Virus record (IMG/VR): IMGVR_UViG_3300042893_000196
Span: 1-34,284 of that record
DNA length: 34,284 nt
Strand: one strand, 5' to 3'
Origin: a virus
Position 1 is the stretch's first letter. Each line of letters opens with the position of its first letter. Under the pieces are notes generated by a model. The model saw only the letters and a list, made by a program, of their open reading frames with translations. It was not told the origin of the DNA and searched no databases. This document shows, one piece after another, positions 26,201-33,885 of this stretch. The position numbers and the translations under genes were made by a program.

Positions 26201-29200
26201 GTTTGTAAAGTATATACTCCGCTTGTTAGGAATCCAATACTTGCTGCAAACTTATCCATTCTTCCATATGCAGCCTGACCTTCATATACAGGAAGAGTTT
26301 CTTCTTGTGTTGCTGGTGTTGGAGTATTTTTATTTTTTTGAGATTCATTGTAAGCTACAAATCTACCTGTTCTAGCATCAAATCCTTGTAGTCTTTGTTC
26401 TCTGAACTTTCCACCACGCATCAACGATGTTCCCATAGGATGAACAATCTTGCCTCTAGCTTCATCTCCTGGAGATGTTACACCTGCAATACCACCGCCA
26501 GGACCAATGGCAAGAAGTTCCTTACTAGATACCGCAATAGGTTGACCTGTAATAGTATTTGCAACCATATCATCAATACCATTTGACAATACATTGCCCA
26601 TTCCATCAACCTTAACGGTTGCAGATGTTCCTGTTCCACCTGCTGCTGATGGGATACTTTGAATGTTTGGCATTACCATTCCTGGTCTAATAGCTCCAGA
26701 TGGCATTACAATGCCACTAGAGGCTGTTCTAGAGCCTTGTGTACTTGATGTTGGTGCTCCAGTACCCTTTGGATCATAGGCTCTTACAGTTGTATTTGGA
26801 AGGTTTGAAGGCAATGCTCTTTGTCCAAGAGTGTCATAGAAGTTACCCTGTAGTCTTGCTTGCATACCTGCTGCAACAGCGATTGGCATTCCTGGAGAAG
26901 TTCTTGATGGGAACATTCTTGCAAGTGTCATCATAACCTTTGCACCGTTTGCGGTATTTGGATGAACACCATCTGCAATCTTTGTTAATTCTGCTTGAAC
27001 TAATGGCATAGCTAATCCAGATGCACTTGCAACTCTTGAGACGGTAGAAGGATTTAACAATCCACCAATATCTTTTCTTGTTCTAAGAGTCTCAAGGAAT
27101 ACATTGTAGACTTGAGAGTCTTTCATCAAATTAGCTGCTGACCATACCTTTTCATATATTCCATTAACATTTGTGGTGGATGGATTAATATGTGCTAATA
27201 CATCTTGAATATAGAATGATGCAAGTCTATCTGATTGAGGAACACCTGCATTTTGTAATGCAGAAACAATAGCATTATATTCATTAGCCTTTGTAGCCCA
27301 ATTAGGAATGCCTTGTAATACACCTGCATATGCTTTAGGTGCTGCTGCTTTCTTATCCCAAGAAGTTGTTTCAGTAGCATATCCATTTATGCGACCACCC
27401 ATTTGTTTTTGATTCATAAAGTAATTAAGCAAAGGATATTTAGCAGGTACAGATCTAGTAGTTTTAGATTGTGACGGTGAGCCCCACATATTTTGTCCTG
27501 TTTCTGGATCTACAAGCTTAAGTCTACCATTATCTGTCTTAATAGCTTTAGTCCTTAGCTTTCCATCTGGAGAAGTATATATATCTCCATCTTGTGTAAA
27601 TCCAGCGTCTTCAAGCATTTTTATACTGGCATTTGCTCTATACCCAGCAAGATATTTATATCTCTTAAAAGTATTAAATGCTTTTTTAATTGGATCTTCA
27701 GATAGTGCCTCATTATATAATATTGAGTCGTTAAGCATTTCTGGAGCATCTTTAAGACCTATTTCCATAGACTGCTTTATAGTATTTTCATACCCTTCTT
27801 TAATATCAGATTCTGGATGTTGTTTTGAAAAAGCTCTAAAAGCTTGTTTCATTGTTTGTGTTGATCCTGCTGAATTAAAAAACTTTTCCATAAGGGTTTC
27901 TTTGCTTACCAAGGCTTTCTGATTTCTTAACTTATCGTTAATATCTTTAGGAACGTCAAATCCAAGAGGATATTTTAAATTAATGTTTTGACCAACATAT
28001 GTTCCTGGAACAATATGTGCAAAATATCCCCCTGCAGCACTCTTTAATCTTTTTGCCTTAGATTGTGGAATAGAAATACCAGCAAGTTTTTTAGCAATAG
28101 CATTACGTTGTTCTGGAGGAAGGTTTCCTGGTATATAGGACATAATTGATTGCAAGTCTCCAGTTTCGATTGCAGCACGAAGTGCACTTGCTGACATAGC
28201 ACCTTCTGGTCTACCTACAGCATGAATATTTGCCTTTAATCCAATCTCTGCTGCAGCTTTTGGCAAAAAGTTATTAAACTGACCAGCTTGGTCTTCTCCT
28301 AAAAATATATCGGCAGAAGTATATCCACTGTTTACAAAACTTTGAAGCTTGTCTGTAATCTTTGTTCCGCCAGTTGGCATTTGCAAGTTTGCTGCATATT
28401 GTGGGAACATCATTCTAAATAATGAATACTTGTCGTTTAAAGATAAAGGATTTTTTGCATTTCCTTCTTGAGAAGATAAGTCAAATTTAAAATCTGATCC
28501 ATTAGCCTTTGCCCAAGCACTTGCAGAATCAAGAAGTATTCCGTGACCTGCATGAGGAGGGTTCATTCTTCCAAATATTGTTGTAAGAGATTTTCCTGTG
28601 CTTCCTAAACCATCTGCATATCCCTTAATTCTTCCACCTGATTGGTATCCTTGAATATGGAATATCGGTTTCTTTTTTTGAGTATCAGATGAGACACCAG
28701 TAATTCTTCCAGATGGGGAGCTAAGAATTGTTTCTTGCAGCTGATTTAATGACCTTAGTCCAGCATTAATACCTTTGGTGTTTTTACCAGTAGTAAAATC
28801 AAAGAATGCTCCAGAGTACCCTGCTGGTCCTACCTTCAATCCACTTGCCACTGCTTTTGCTAACGATCCAGATTGACCAACAGCACTGTATGGAGCAAGA
28901 GCATTATCCATAAATCTGCTAATAGGATAATTGTTCTCAGTAGAATACTTTGCACCAATAGAACTTTCAGAGAATGAATTAAGACCTCTGAAGTTTAATT
29001 CTTTTCCAATAACGCTTGAGTAGTCACCAGATTGAATAGCAGCTAAAAGCATTGTTTGTTGTTCTGCAGAAAGTTCTTTTGAAAGTCCTGGATTTAAAAC
29101 TGTTCCTCTTCCAAGTCTAATTCCTGCAGGAATAGATGATGCCTGATTGGTTAATGCTTGATACTTGTAAAGATTACCTCTAACACCCTTCATTCCCCCA

Positions 29201-32200
29201 GAAGTCCACTCAGCTAACTCCTTTGAGTCATCACCATATCCATTAATTCTTCCACCCATTTGTTTACCCTGCATGTGAATAATTGGTTGACGTGATTGGA
29301 TGTCTGAAGATACCCCAGTAATTGATCCTTGTGCTCCATATGTAAGGATTTCATTAATACCATCTGGTACATCAGATACCCATCCTTCATTATATTTTGG
29401 ATATGGTGCTCCTGTTGATGGGTCTCCCATAGAAATATCTCTACCTTGAGTATTTGGTCCAGCAGTAAAATCATACATAACTGGAGAAGAACCATATTTT
29501 GATTCCTTTCCAATAGCCCTTTGACGTTCAATGTCATCAAAGAACCTACCGCTTTCAGTATCTCTACTATGCACACCTCTGTATAACTTGTTGTATGCGA
29601 CCTGTGAAAACTTACTTATTCCATTTGCTCCTCTAGGACCATACTGTTCACCCATAAAGTTTGAAGCAAAAGATGCAAAATCACTAAATGAAACTTCCAT
29701 TCCATAAAGACTTCCATAATCACCAGTTTGAATAGCAGTAAGCATTGCAAGTTGGGTTTCTTTAGACATTTCTCCAGACATTCCTGGATTAAGAACAGAG
29801 CCTCTCATCATTCGTGTTCCCTCTGGAACAGAACGCATTACGCCAAGAAGTTGCTGGTATCTTTCTGCGTCAAACTTTTCAGAATCAGTCCAGCGACCCT
29901 TTACATTCTTTCTTTGTCTAAAGTAATCAAGTTCTCCAGAAATCCACTTGTAAACAGTTTCATATTCTTTGTCTGTCTTTTGGAACGGTGCTCTAAATGA
30001 TTCATCTTGATGGCTTTGTATTCTACCTCCCATTTGCTTCTTTAAAGGTATACTCTTTTGTCTTAAAAATTCTTTTTTCCAGTTTGGCAAAGGATCTATT
30101 TTTTCTACTGTTTCATCTTGCCCTCTTTTATCTGGCTTGAAGCCTTTAACAAACTTAAGAGATGCTGTTATAGCCGCTTCCGCATTTCGTTTAGTTGAAA
30201 GATTTCGTTGAACACCTTCTTCTGGATCTTTACCATCTAAAAAGTCTTGCATAGTGTATTCATTGGAATTGGCATCAGATAATTGTAATCTTTCTTCTTC
30301 TGAAAATGATATTAGACCCATTCTTTCTGCTGCTAAAAGCATAGGTGCACTAAAAGTAGAATAACTTCCTTCGTTCTTAATTGCCCTTATAGATAAGTCT
30401 CCACCTTGTTCTTGAACCATTTTTCTTGCTTGTACCATTAACTCAACTATTGCTGTTTGAGGAGCACCACTAGAGAATGCCTTATCTATTAACCATCCAT
30501 TTTTAACAACATCACTTGGTCTAAGAGTTACTGATGCTCCAGCACCCTTTCCATAGTCTCGTATTAATTCAAAATAGTCATGTCCTTCTGGTTCATAACC
30601 GCTATATCCTATTTTGTAGGTTTCAAAGGCTTCACTTAAATCTTTTGATTCCTCAGCATGGCTTTGTACTCTACCACCCTTTTGCATAAGATCAATAATG
30701 TGGTGCTTTGTACCCATATCTTGGCGGATACCAGTAATAGTTCCAGAAGGATTATTTAATACCCATTCTTTTTCATCAACAGGACTTCCCATAACTTCTT
30801 GAACCATAGCCTTTGAAGATATGTTAAAGCCAGTTTGTCCTCTAGCATTTGCAAGTCTAAATATAACTGGAAGCATTTCCATACTTGCTAGTTGTCTATC
30901 TGCTGCCTTCTTTGAATTAGTATTTGAAGGGTTTGTCCAAGACTCAATAAACTTAGAATAGTTTGCAATATCTGGAATACTAGAAAATGATTGCATATCT
31001 GACCATTGGATTTTCTTTCCCATAGCCTTATCAAACATTCCATGCTTGATGTACATTAGAAGTTCTCTAGCACCTACACCTGAAAATTCATTAGCACCCT
31101 TTTCTTTAAGAACCGTTCCTCTAAATAAAGGAATACTTTGAGATATCGGAGACATACTATTAAGCATTTGCTCACGATGACCTTCCATTTGCAGTCTTTT
31201 CATAACACCTGTTCCAGCTCTAAACTGATTTGTATTATGTCCAGCTATCCAGTCTGCATATGCCTGTTGTTGTGGATCATTAATACTTCTTGCAATATTA
31301 GAAGTTTTTGATCCACCTTGATTAGCACCAAAAGTTGTACTATTTAATGTAGAAAATACACCTGCTTCTTGTTCTGTTTTAAAAGGATACCCATAAACAT
31401 TACGAGATCCACCTACTCCTGCTCTGCCCATTGCTTGATAAGAAACTTGAGGAAGTGGACCAACAAATGGATTTTCATTGCCAAGACGGTATCTCAAACT
31501 AGGTTCATATTTTTCGTTAAGATATGGATTCATATCGTCTCTCATTAATACAGGTAATCTTCCACCTTGAGAGGAAATTCTATCATAGTCAGCCTTAAGC
31601 ATAACTTTTCCATTAGCAAGAACTAAATGTTTTGACTGGTCAAGCTTAAATCCATCGTATGGATAAGTTGCATCATAATTAAATGTTGTAGATGTATCTG
31701 CATATCCTGGCATTCTTCCACCTTTTTGAAAGCGTGGTGCAGACTGATAATTAATTTGATCTAATGTTCCAGAATATTTAGCTGCTGCTTTTTTATTTAC
31801 AACATATTCTCCTGGCTCAAGCATTGCAGGAACTTTATCTCCATCTCCAGAACCTGGAACCCAAGCAGAAGAATTGTTTGAATATCCTGGCATTCTTCCA
31901 CCCATTCTTAATTGTGGGGTAGTTGGAGCTGCCAAAGGCATTTGTCTATTTACAAAAGCTGGATTTAAAGATATAGCATCTGCAAGATTTTGCTTATAAA
32001 TTCCAAGTGCTTGGTTAAGTCTTTCAACACTTGATCTTTCTACATCAAAAGATCTAGCAAGTTCGGCTGTTGCCTTAGTAGCCATAATTTGGGTATCAGT
32101 AAGCATCTCAAACTTTTGAGTTGGAATACCTGCCATACGTCTACCAAGATTAACCATACCCATAGCACCCTTGCCAATATATCCAAGGAAGTTAGAGAAA

Positions 32201-33885
32201 ATACCAACCATCATAATAATTGGACCAGCAATAGCAGTTAACCCTGTTGCCACTTTAATAAATGATTTTACTGGCTTTGGCAGGTTTTGGAAAAACTCAA
32301 TAGCCTTTTGAATCTTGCCAGTAAGGTTTTCAAGAATTGGGGTGACTGCAGAAGTAATAGATCCACCAACAGAAATGAATTGTGCCTTAATTCCTTCAAT
32401 AGCTCTCTGGAAACGCTTTGAAGAGCTGTTCATCAAGGTGTCCATTTCCTGATATGCTGTTGCTGCAAGCTCCTTATTTGATTTACCCATCAAACCAAGT
32501 ACCGCATTTGTCTGGGAAGCACTTGCATTTAAGTTATCAAAAAGTGCTGAGATACGAGCAAACTGATATTTACCAAAAACATTTTCAATAACTTGGGCTT
32601 TACCAAAATCATCAAGAAGTTGTAGTTGCTGTTGGAAAGCAATAATTGTTGGCATAAGTTGTCCACGATTAGCTTGAACAATAGCATTAATATCAATGCC
32701 ATATTGTTTTGCAGTTATCGATGCTTGCTTAGTTGGATTAATCAAAGATGCCATACCAGACTTTAGGGCATTAGCACCTTCTGCTGCAGAGATACCACCT
32801 TCTTTAAGGGCTACCATCAATAGGGATAAATCTTTTACGTCACCGCCAAGTGCTTTAACAACTGGTCCAGCTTTTGGAATTGCTGTTGTTAAATCTTGTA
32901 GAGAAAGAGAAGTTTGGTTTTCTACTGCGTTAAGGAAGTTTACAGAACTAGCAAGTTCATCAGTACTTATCTTAAAGGCATTCTGTAAAGACAAAGTTGT
33001 TTTCATTGCGTCTTGGTTTGAAACATCACCAAGTACAGCAAGACGAGTTGTTTCTCTAAGTGAGGCAAGAAGTTTTTGTCCCTCTAAGCCAGTTGCTGCA
33101 AGGTCGGCAGCTAGAGATGCTGTTTCTTTTGCTGCAATTCCAAATGACTTTGAAAATTCTATAGCAAGATTACGAACATCATTAACCATACTATTAGTAG
33201 ACTCAGAGGTACTATTCATCAAGTCGCTTCCATAAACTTTCTGGAAGCGTGTAAGTTCTGCATCTACTTCACGGAAAATCTTAGATACTGCATTTCCATA
33301 AATAGTTAAAGGAACGGTAAGACCAACAGTAATCTGACGACCAGCCCATTGGGTATTCTTACCAAAGTTAATTAAGTGGGTAGTTCCATCTTGAACAAGA
33401 CTATTAAAGATAGACCACTGTTTTTGAGATACAGCAAGTTGGGTATTAAAATCTTTAAGGTTAATTGTTGCAGGGGTAATCATCATACCCATTTGCTTTC
33501 CATCCATACCCTTGCCAAGAGTCACAAGTTGTGACATTTCTCTGGCTACTTCACGAACAGCAAGTTTATGTGCATTTGATGAACTTGTAAATGCTCCAAT
33601 AGCTTCTTTGGCATATTCTTTTAGGGTAAGTTTTTGCTTTAAAAGGGATTGTCCAAACTGATCAACAGAGTCAGTAAGTTGAATCATCTTGGCATTGTAG
33701 CCACCGATTTTTCCAAGATCAGATGCAAATGCACCTGCAAGGTTTGATTTTAATCCTACAGACTGTTTATCAAGATTTTGTAATGTATTGTTTAATAGGT
33801 TTGCCTCAGCAGTAAGCTTTTGCATTTGTCCAATAACTGGACCAAAGTTAGCTGAATAATTAAATTGGGCATTAATATTAGCCAT
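23203..33885 (-). CDS. Giant tape measure protein carrying ADP-ribosyltransferase and nucleotidyltransferase cassettes
   Basis: 3560 residues. Residues 1-600 are a TP901-type tape measure core (LAADLAATGLEGQKLLASL, ALKEGGISAAEGANAL, NPTKQA) ending in a hydrophobic segment around 535-575. At 662-700 is a standard tape-measure box (GGRMPGY, then DKVPAMLEPGEYVV). From about 722 to 2163 come cassettes separated by GGR boxes (722, 1070, 1286, 1544, 1750, 2163): three ADP-ribosyltransferase-like domains, a weak GNAT-like one, and an HxGH nucleotidyltransferase with a helical partner. The rest has a second hydrophobic segment near 2640, coiled coils around 3035-3110 and 3165-3215, and a second DSIPIMASHGEYIV box near 3420. 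It sets tail length and is ejected with DNA; an effector role is inferred. The ORF is continuous with no frameshift. Confidence 0.93.
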   Translation of the reverse strand: MANINAQFNYSANFGPVIGQMQKLTAEANLLNNTLQNLDKQSVGLKSNLAGAFASDLGKIGGYNAKMIQLTDSVDQFGQSLLKQKLTLKEYAKEAIGAFTSSSNAHKLAVREVAREMSQLVTLGKGMDGKQMGMMITPATINLKDFNTQLAVSQKQWSIFNSLVQDGTTHLINFGKNTQWAGRQITVGLTVPLTIYGNAVSKIFREVDAELTRFQKVYGSDLMNSTSESTNSMVNDVRNLAIEFSKSFGIAAKETASLAADLAATGLEGQKLLASLRETTRLAVLGDVSNQDAMKTTLSLQNAFKISTDELASSVNFLNAVENQTSLSLQDLTTAIPKAGPVVKALGGDVKDLSLLMVALKEGGISAAEGANALKSGMASLINPTKQASITAKQYGIDINAIVQANRGQLMPTIIAFQQQLQLLDDFGKAQVIENVFGKYQFARISALFDNLNASASQTNAVLGLMGKSNKELAATAYQEMDTLMNSSSKRFQRAIEGIKAQFISVGGSITSAVTPILENLTGKIQKAIEFFQNLPKPVKSFIKVATGLTAIAGPIIMMVGIFSNFLGYIGKGAMGMVNLGRRMAGIPTQKFEMLTDTQIMATKATAELARSFDVERSSVERLNQALGIYKQNLADAISLNPAFVNRQMPLAAPTTPQLRMGGRMPGYSNNSSAWVPGSGDGDKVPAMLEPGEYVVNKKAAAKYSGTLDQINYQSAPRFQKGGRMPGYADTSTTFNYDATYPYDGFKLDQSKHLVLANGKVMLKADYDRISSQGGRLPVLMRDDMNPYLNEKYEPSLRYRLGNENPFVGPLPQVSYQAMGRAGVGGSRNVYGYPFKTEQEAGVFSTLNSTTFGANQGGSKTSNIARSINDPQQQAYADWIAGHNTNQFRAGTGVMKRLQMEGHREQMLNSMSPISQSIPLFRGTVLKEKGANEFSGVGARELLMYIKHGMFDKAMGKKIQWSDMQSFSSIPDIANYSKFIESWTNPSNTNSKKAADRQLASMEMLPVIFRLANARGQTGFNISSKAMVQEVMGSPVDEKEWVLNNPSGTITGIRQDMGTKHHIIDLMQKGGRVQSHAEESKDLSEAFETYKIGYSGYEPEGHDYFELIRDYGKGAGASVTLRPSDVVKNGWLIDKAFSSGAPQTAIVELMVQARKMVQEQGGDLSIRAIKNEGSYSTFSAPMLLAAERMGLISFSEEERLQLSDANSNEYTMQDFLDGKDPEEGVQRNLSTKRNAEAAITASLKFVKGFKPDKRGQDETVEKIDPLPNWKKEFLRQKSIPLKKQMGGRIQSHQDESFRAPFQKTDKEYETVYKWISGELDYFRQRKNVKGRWTDSEKFDAERYQQLLGVMRSVPEGTRMMRGSVLNPGMSGEMSKETQLAMLTAIQTGDYGSLYGMEVSFSDFASFASNFMGEQYGPRGANGISKFSQVAYNKLYRGVHSRDTESGRFFDDIERQRAIGKESKYGSSPVMYDFTAGPNTQGRDISMGDPSTGAPYPKYNEGWVSDVPDGINEILTYGAQGSITGVSSDIQSRQPIIHMQGKQMGGRINGYGDDSKELAEWTSGGMKGVRGNLYKYQALTNQASSIPAGIRLGRGTVLNPGLSKELSAEQQTMLLAAIQSGDYSSVIGKELNFRGLNSFSESSIGAKYSTENNYPISRFMDNALAPYSAVGQSGSLAKAVASGLKVGPAGYSGAFFDFTTGKNTKGINAGLRSLNQLQETILSSPSGRITGVSSDTQKKKPIFHIQGYQSGGRIKGYADGLGSTGKSLTTIFGRMNPPHAGHGILLDSASAWAKANGSDFKFDLSSQEGNAKNPLSLNDKYSLFRMMFPQYAANLQMPTGGTKITDKLQSFVNSGYTSADIFLGEDQAGQFNNFLPKAAAEIGLKANIHAVGRPEGAMSASALRAAIETGDLQSIMSYIPGNLPPEQRNAIAKKLAGISIPQSKAKRLKSAAGGYFAHIVPGTYVGQNINLKYPLGFDVPKDINDKLRNQKALVSKETLMEKFFNSAGSTQTMKQAFRAFSKQHPESDIKEGYENTIKQSMEIGLKDAPEMLNDSILYNEALSEDPIKKAFNTFKRYKYLAGYRANASIKMLEDAGFTQDGDIYTSPDGKLRTKAIKTDNGRLKLVDPETGQNMWGSPSQSKTTRSVPAKYPLLNYFMNQKQMGGRINGYATETTSWDKKAAAPKAYAGVLQGIPNWATKANEYNAIVSALQNAGVPQSDRLASFYIQDVLAHINPSTTNVNGIYEKVWSAANLMKDSQVYNVFLETLRTRKDIGGLLNPSTVSRVASASGLAMPLVQAELTKIADGVHPNTANGAKVMMTLARMFPSRTSPGMPIAVAAGMQARLQGNFYDTLGQRALPSNLPNTTVRAYDPKGTGAPTSSTQGSRTASSGIVMPSGAIRPGMVMPNIQSIPSAAGGTGTSATVKVDGMGNVLSNGIDDMVANTITGQPIAVSSKELLAIGPGGGIAGVTSPGDEARGKIVHPMGTSLMRGGKFREQRLQGFDARTGRFVAYNESQKNKNTPTPATQEETLPVYEGQAAYGRMDKFAASIGFLTSGVYTLQTAFQQFTATTADGADKFTKIAAASTLVITSLQGVSQMLVDNGKIQAMQDKATMMQGAGKGKMSMGMGKMLGVGSKALGMLGGPMGMIATSVAIAAVNKGIAMYQAAVQKAKAAGSAMFKDPIEGAKLLGITLKDTSAIAQTYSKIAEGLGMKGTGKGAYDKTYADVVKKDYGDLIDSLKIVLNQEEKRNKLLLTYINLTQKGFSKSDAKDYVKEIARQSGAMSAFNSINLDSLKTTTDIANQTVASTKAIVSSIGKVDQNLIGKYINKKTGTIYNTFAEADAARQQDSSWMQRNAFATDAGLGDYEQIDKNTASTLSAGVLGGMSSLGLDEKQMGEAIAGALKTAYSIAATDPSAANQAGAMIIENIAKGTAEQQEAANASILEMMKEAGASSADLGYNFVLGGGLTEMANDVEGKFGDMGPKFSNAILSSIQSGNIDMVNEMLEQSGGEPSLEAMQNFVNKVARIQALAKIDLEVDIQLEQTKKQLELIKTELGKTFDILIAAKQAEVEIENKRHEQAMKNLDNEAKRLNDKKDILQRNTDYYIKELEREKQAEDYYANQRKTGLSGLKAISGGDVFGFIGAQMDAASSADQFGRDRSMQAIQETADAGQKKLDEELRAIDNRKEAEAGRHEAELANIEAEIEFLNKKRAVSVGAAEKAISKIEKVVAMSPSDPGYQAAVQEAMSLATTAGMQASQVLQNVDTSSMTKEELTDFNKVKDDLGLAIDTFNADAETALDVVGQDVEEITQNIVDSLGAAGDILGQVMTDLNKPVKPGSALATVAELAGIDVGSSAGSITGEGTEGNTSTNTPTATSSPSTASTVANFLSNISGGFRIARLINNKFSDGGPISGPGTGTSDSIPIMASHGEYIVKAEAVRRIGKAKLDQINNMGAAGFAMGGLVGSMPAMSSAPGFAGGGSIPMPTISAPSTPKYNVPSAGGGMSPSPIAQMARGGQVNSSSSNVNSSPVMNFNGAGMDMVMHHVNKAVGGRISSNSRRIG
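28051..28614 (-). other. HxGH nucleotidyltransferase domain within the tape measure
   Basis: Approximate residues 1758-1945. The nucleotide-binding motif GRMNPPHAGH has H1778 and H1781 in the HxGH place. KNPLSLNDKYSLFRMMFP and DIFLGEDQA follow. GAMSASALRAAIETGD, ending in the ISSTxxR-like motif with R1903, then completes the set. This matches the NMNAT/cytidylyltransferase-like family of phage nucleotidyltransferases. Whether it makes NAD, a CDP- or ADP-linked product, or modifies protein cannot be read from sequence. Confidence 0.8.
28639..29247 (-). other. ADP-ribosyltransferase-like domain 3 within the tape measure
   Basis: Approximate residues 1547-1749. R1593 in LGRGTVL, S1637 in SFSE and E1718 in LQETIL, followed by GRITGV. 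FFDFTTGKNTKGIN precedes it, closely matching domain 2. The residue two before E1718 is leucine. Domains 2 and 3 are the closest pair and lie next to each other, suggesting a duplication. Confidence 0.75.
29257..29988 (-). other. ADP-ribosyltransferase-like domain 2 within the tape measure
   Basis: Approximate residues 1300-1543. R1361 in MMRGSVL, S1405 in SFAS, and the catalytic-type E1512 in INEILTY, followed by GSITGV. MYDFTAGPNTQGRDIS before the glutamate matches the family strand before ExE. The residue two before E1512 is isoleucine, so the upstream E/Q that often governs acceptor choice is missing. Confidence 0.75.
30286..30663 (-). other. Weak GNAT-like domain within the tape measure
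   Basis: Approximate residues 1075-1200, between the GGR boxes at 1070 and 1286. A strand-helix-strand run (WLIDKAF, then IVELMVQARKMVQEQG, then LSIRAIKNEG) followed by MLLAAERMGLI resembles the acyl-CoA-binding and C-terminal part of GNAT acetyltransferases. The pyrophosphate-binding loop is degenerate (SSGAPQTA). The assignment is tentative; it may be another alpha/beta fold. Confidence 0.3.
30682..31308 (-). other. ADP-ribosyltransferase-like domain 1 within the tape measure
   Basis: Approximate residues 860-1068. R922 lies in LFRGTVL, S966 in SFSS (the STS-motif place) and E1038-x-E1040 in DEKEWVL, followed by PSGTITGI. This order R-S-ExE is the signature of the cholera-toxin-like/C3-type ADP-ribosyltransferases, which move ADP-ribose from NAD to a protein. 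It is the only copy of the three with the full ExE pair. Confidence 0.75.

Noticed and set aside
28051-28614. Class I aminoacyl-tRNA synthetase fragment (HxGH could suggest HIGH)
   Set aside because: The later SASALR motif and the KNPLSLNDK context match the nucleotidyltransferase family, and no KMSKS-type motif or tRNA-binding region is present.
32696-33235. 179-codon plus-strand ORF
   Set aside because: Antisense of the conserved TP901 tape-measure core; the sense frame has clear family sequence.
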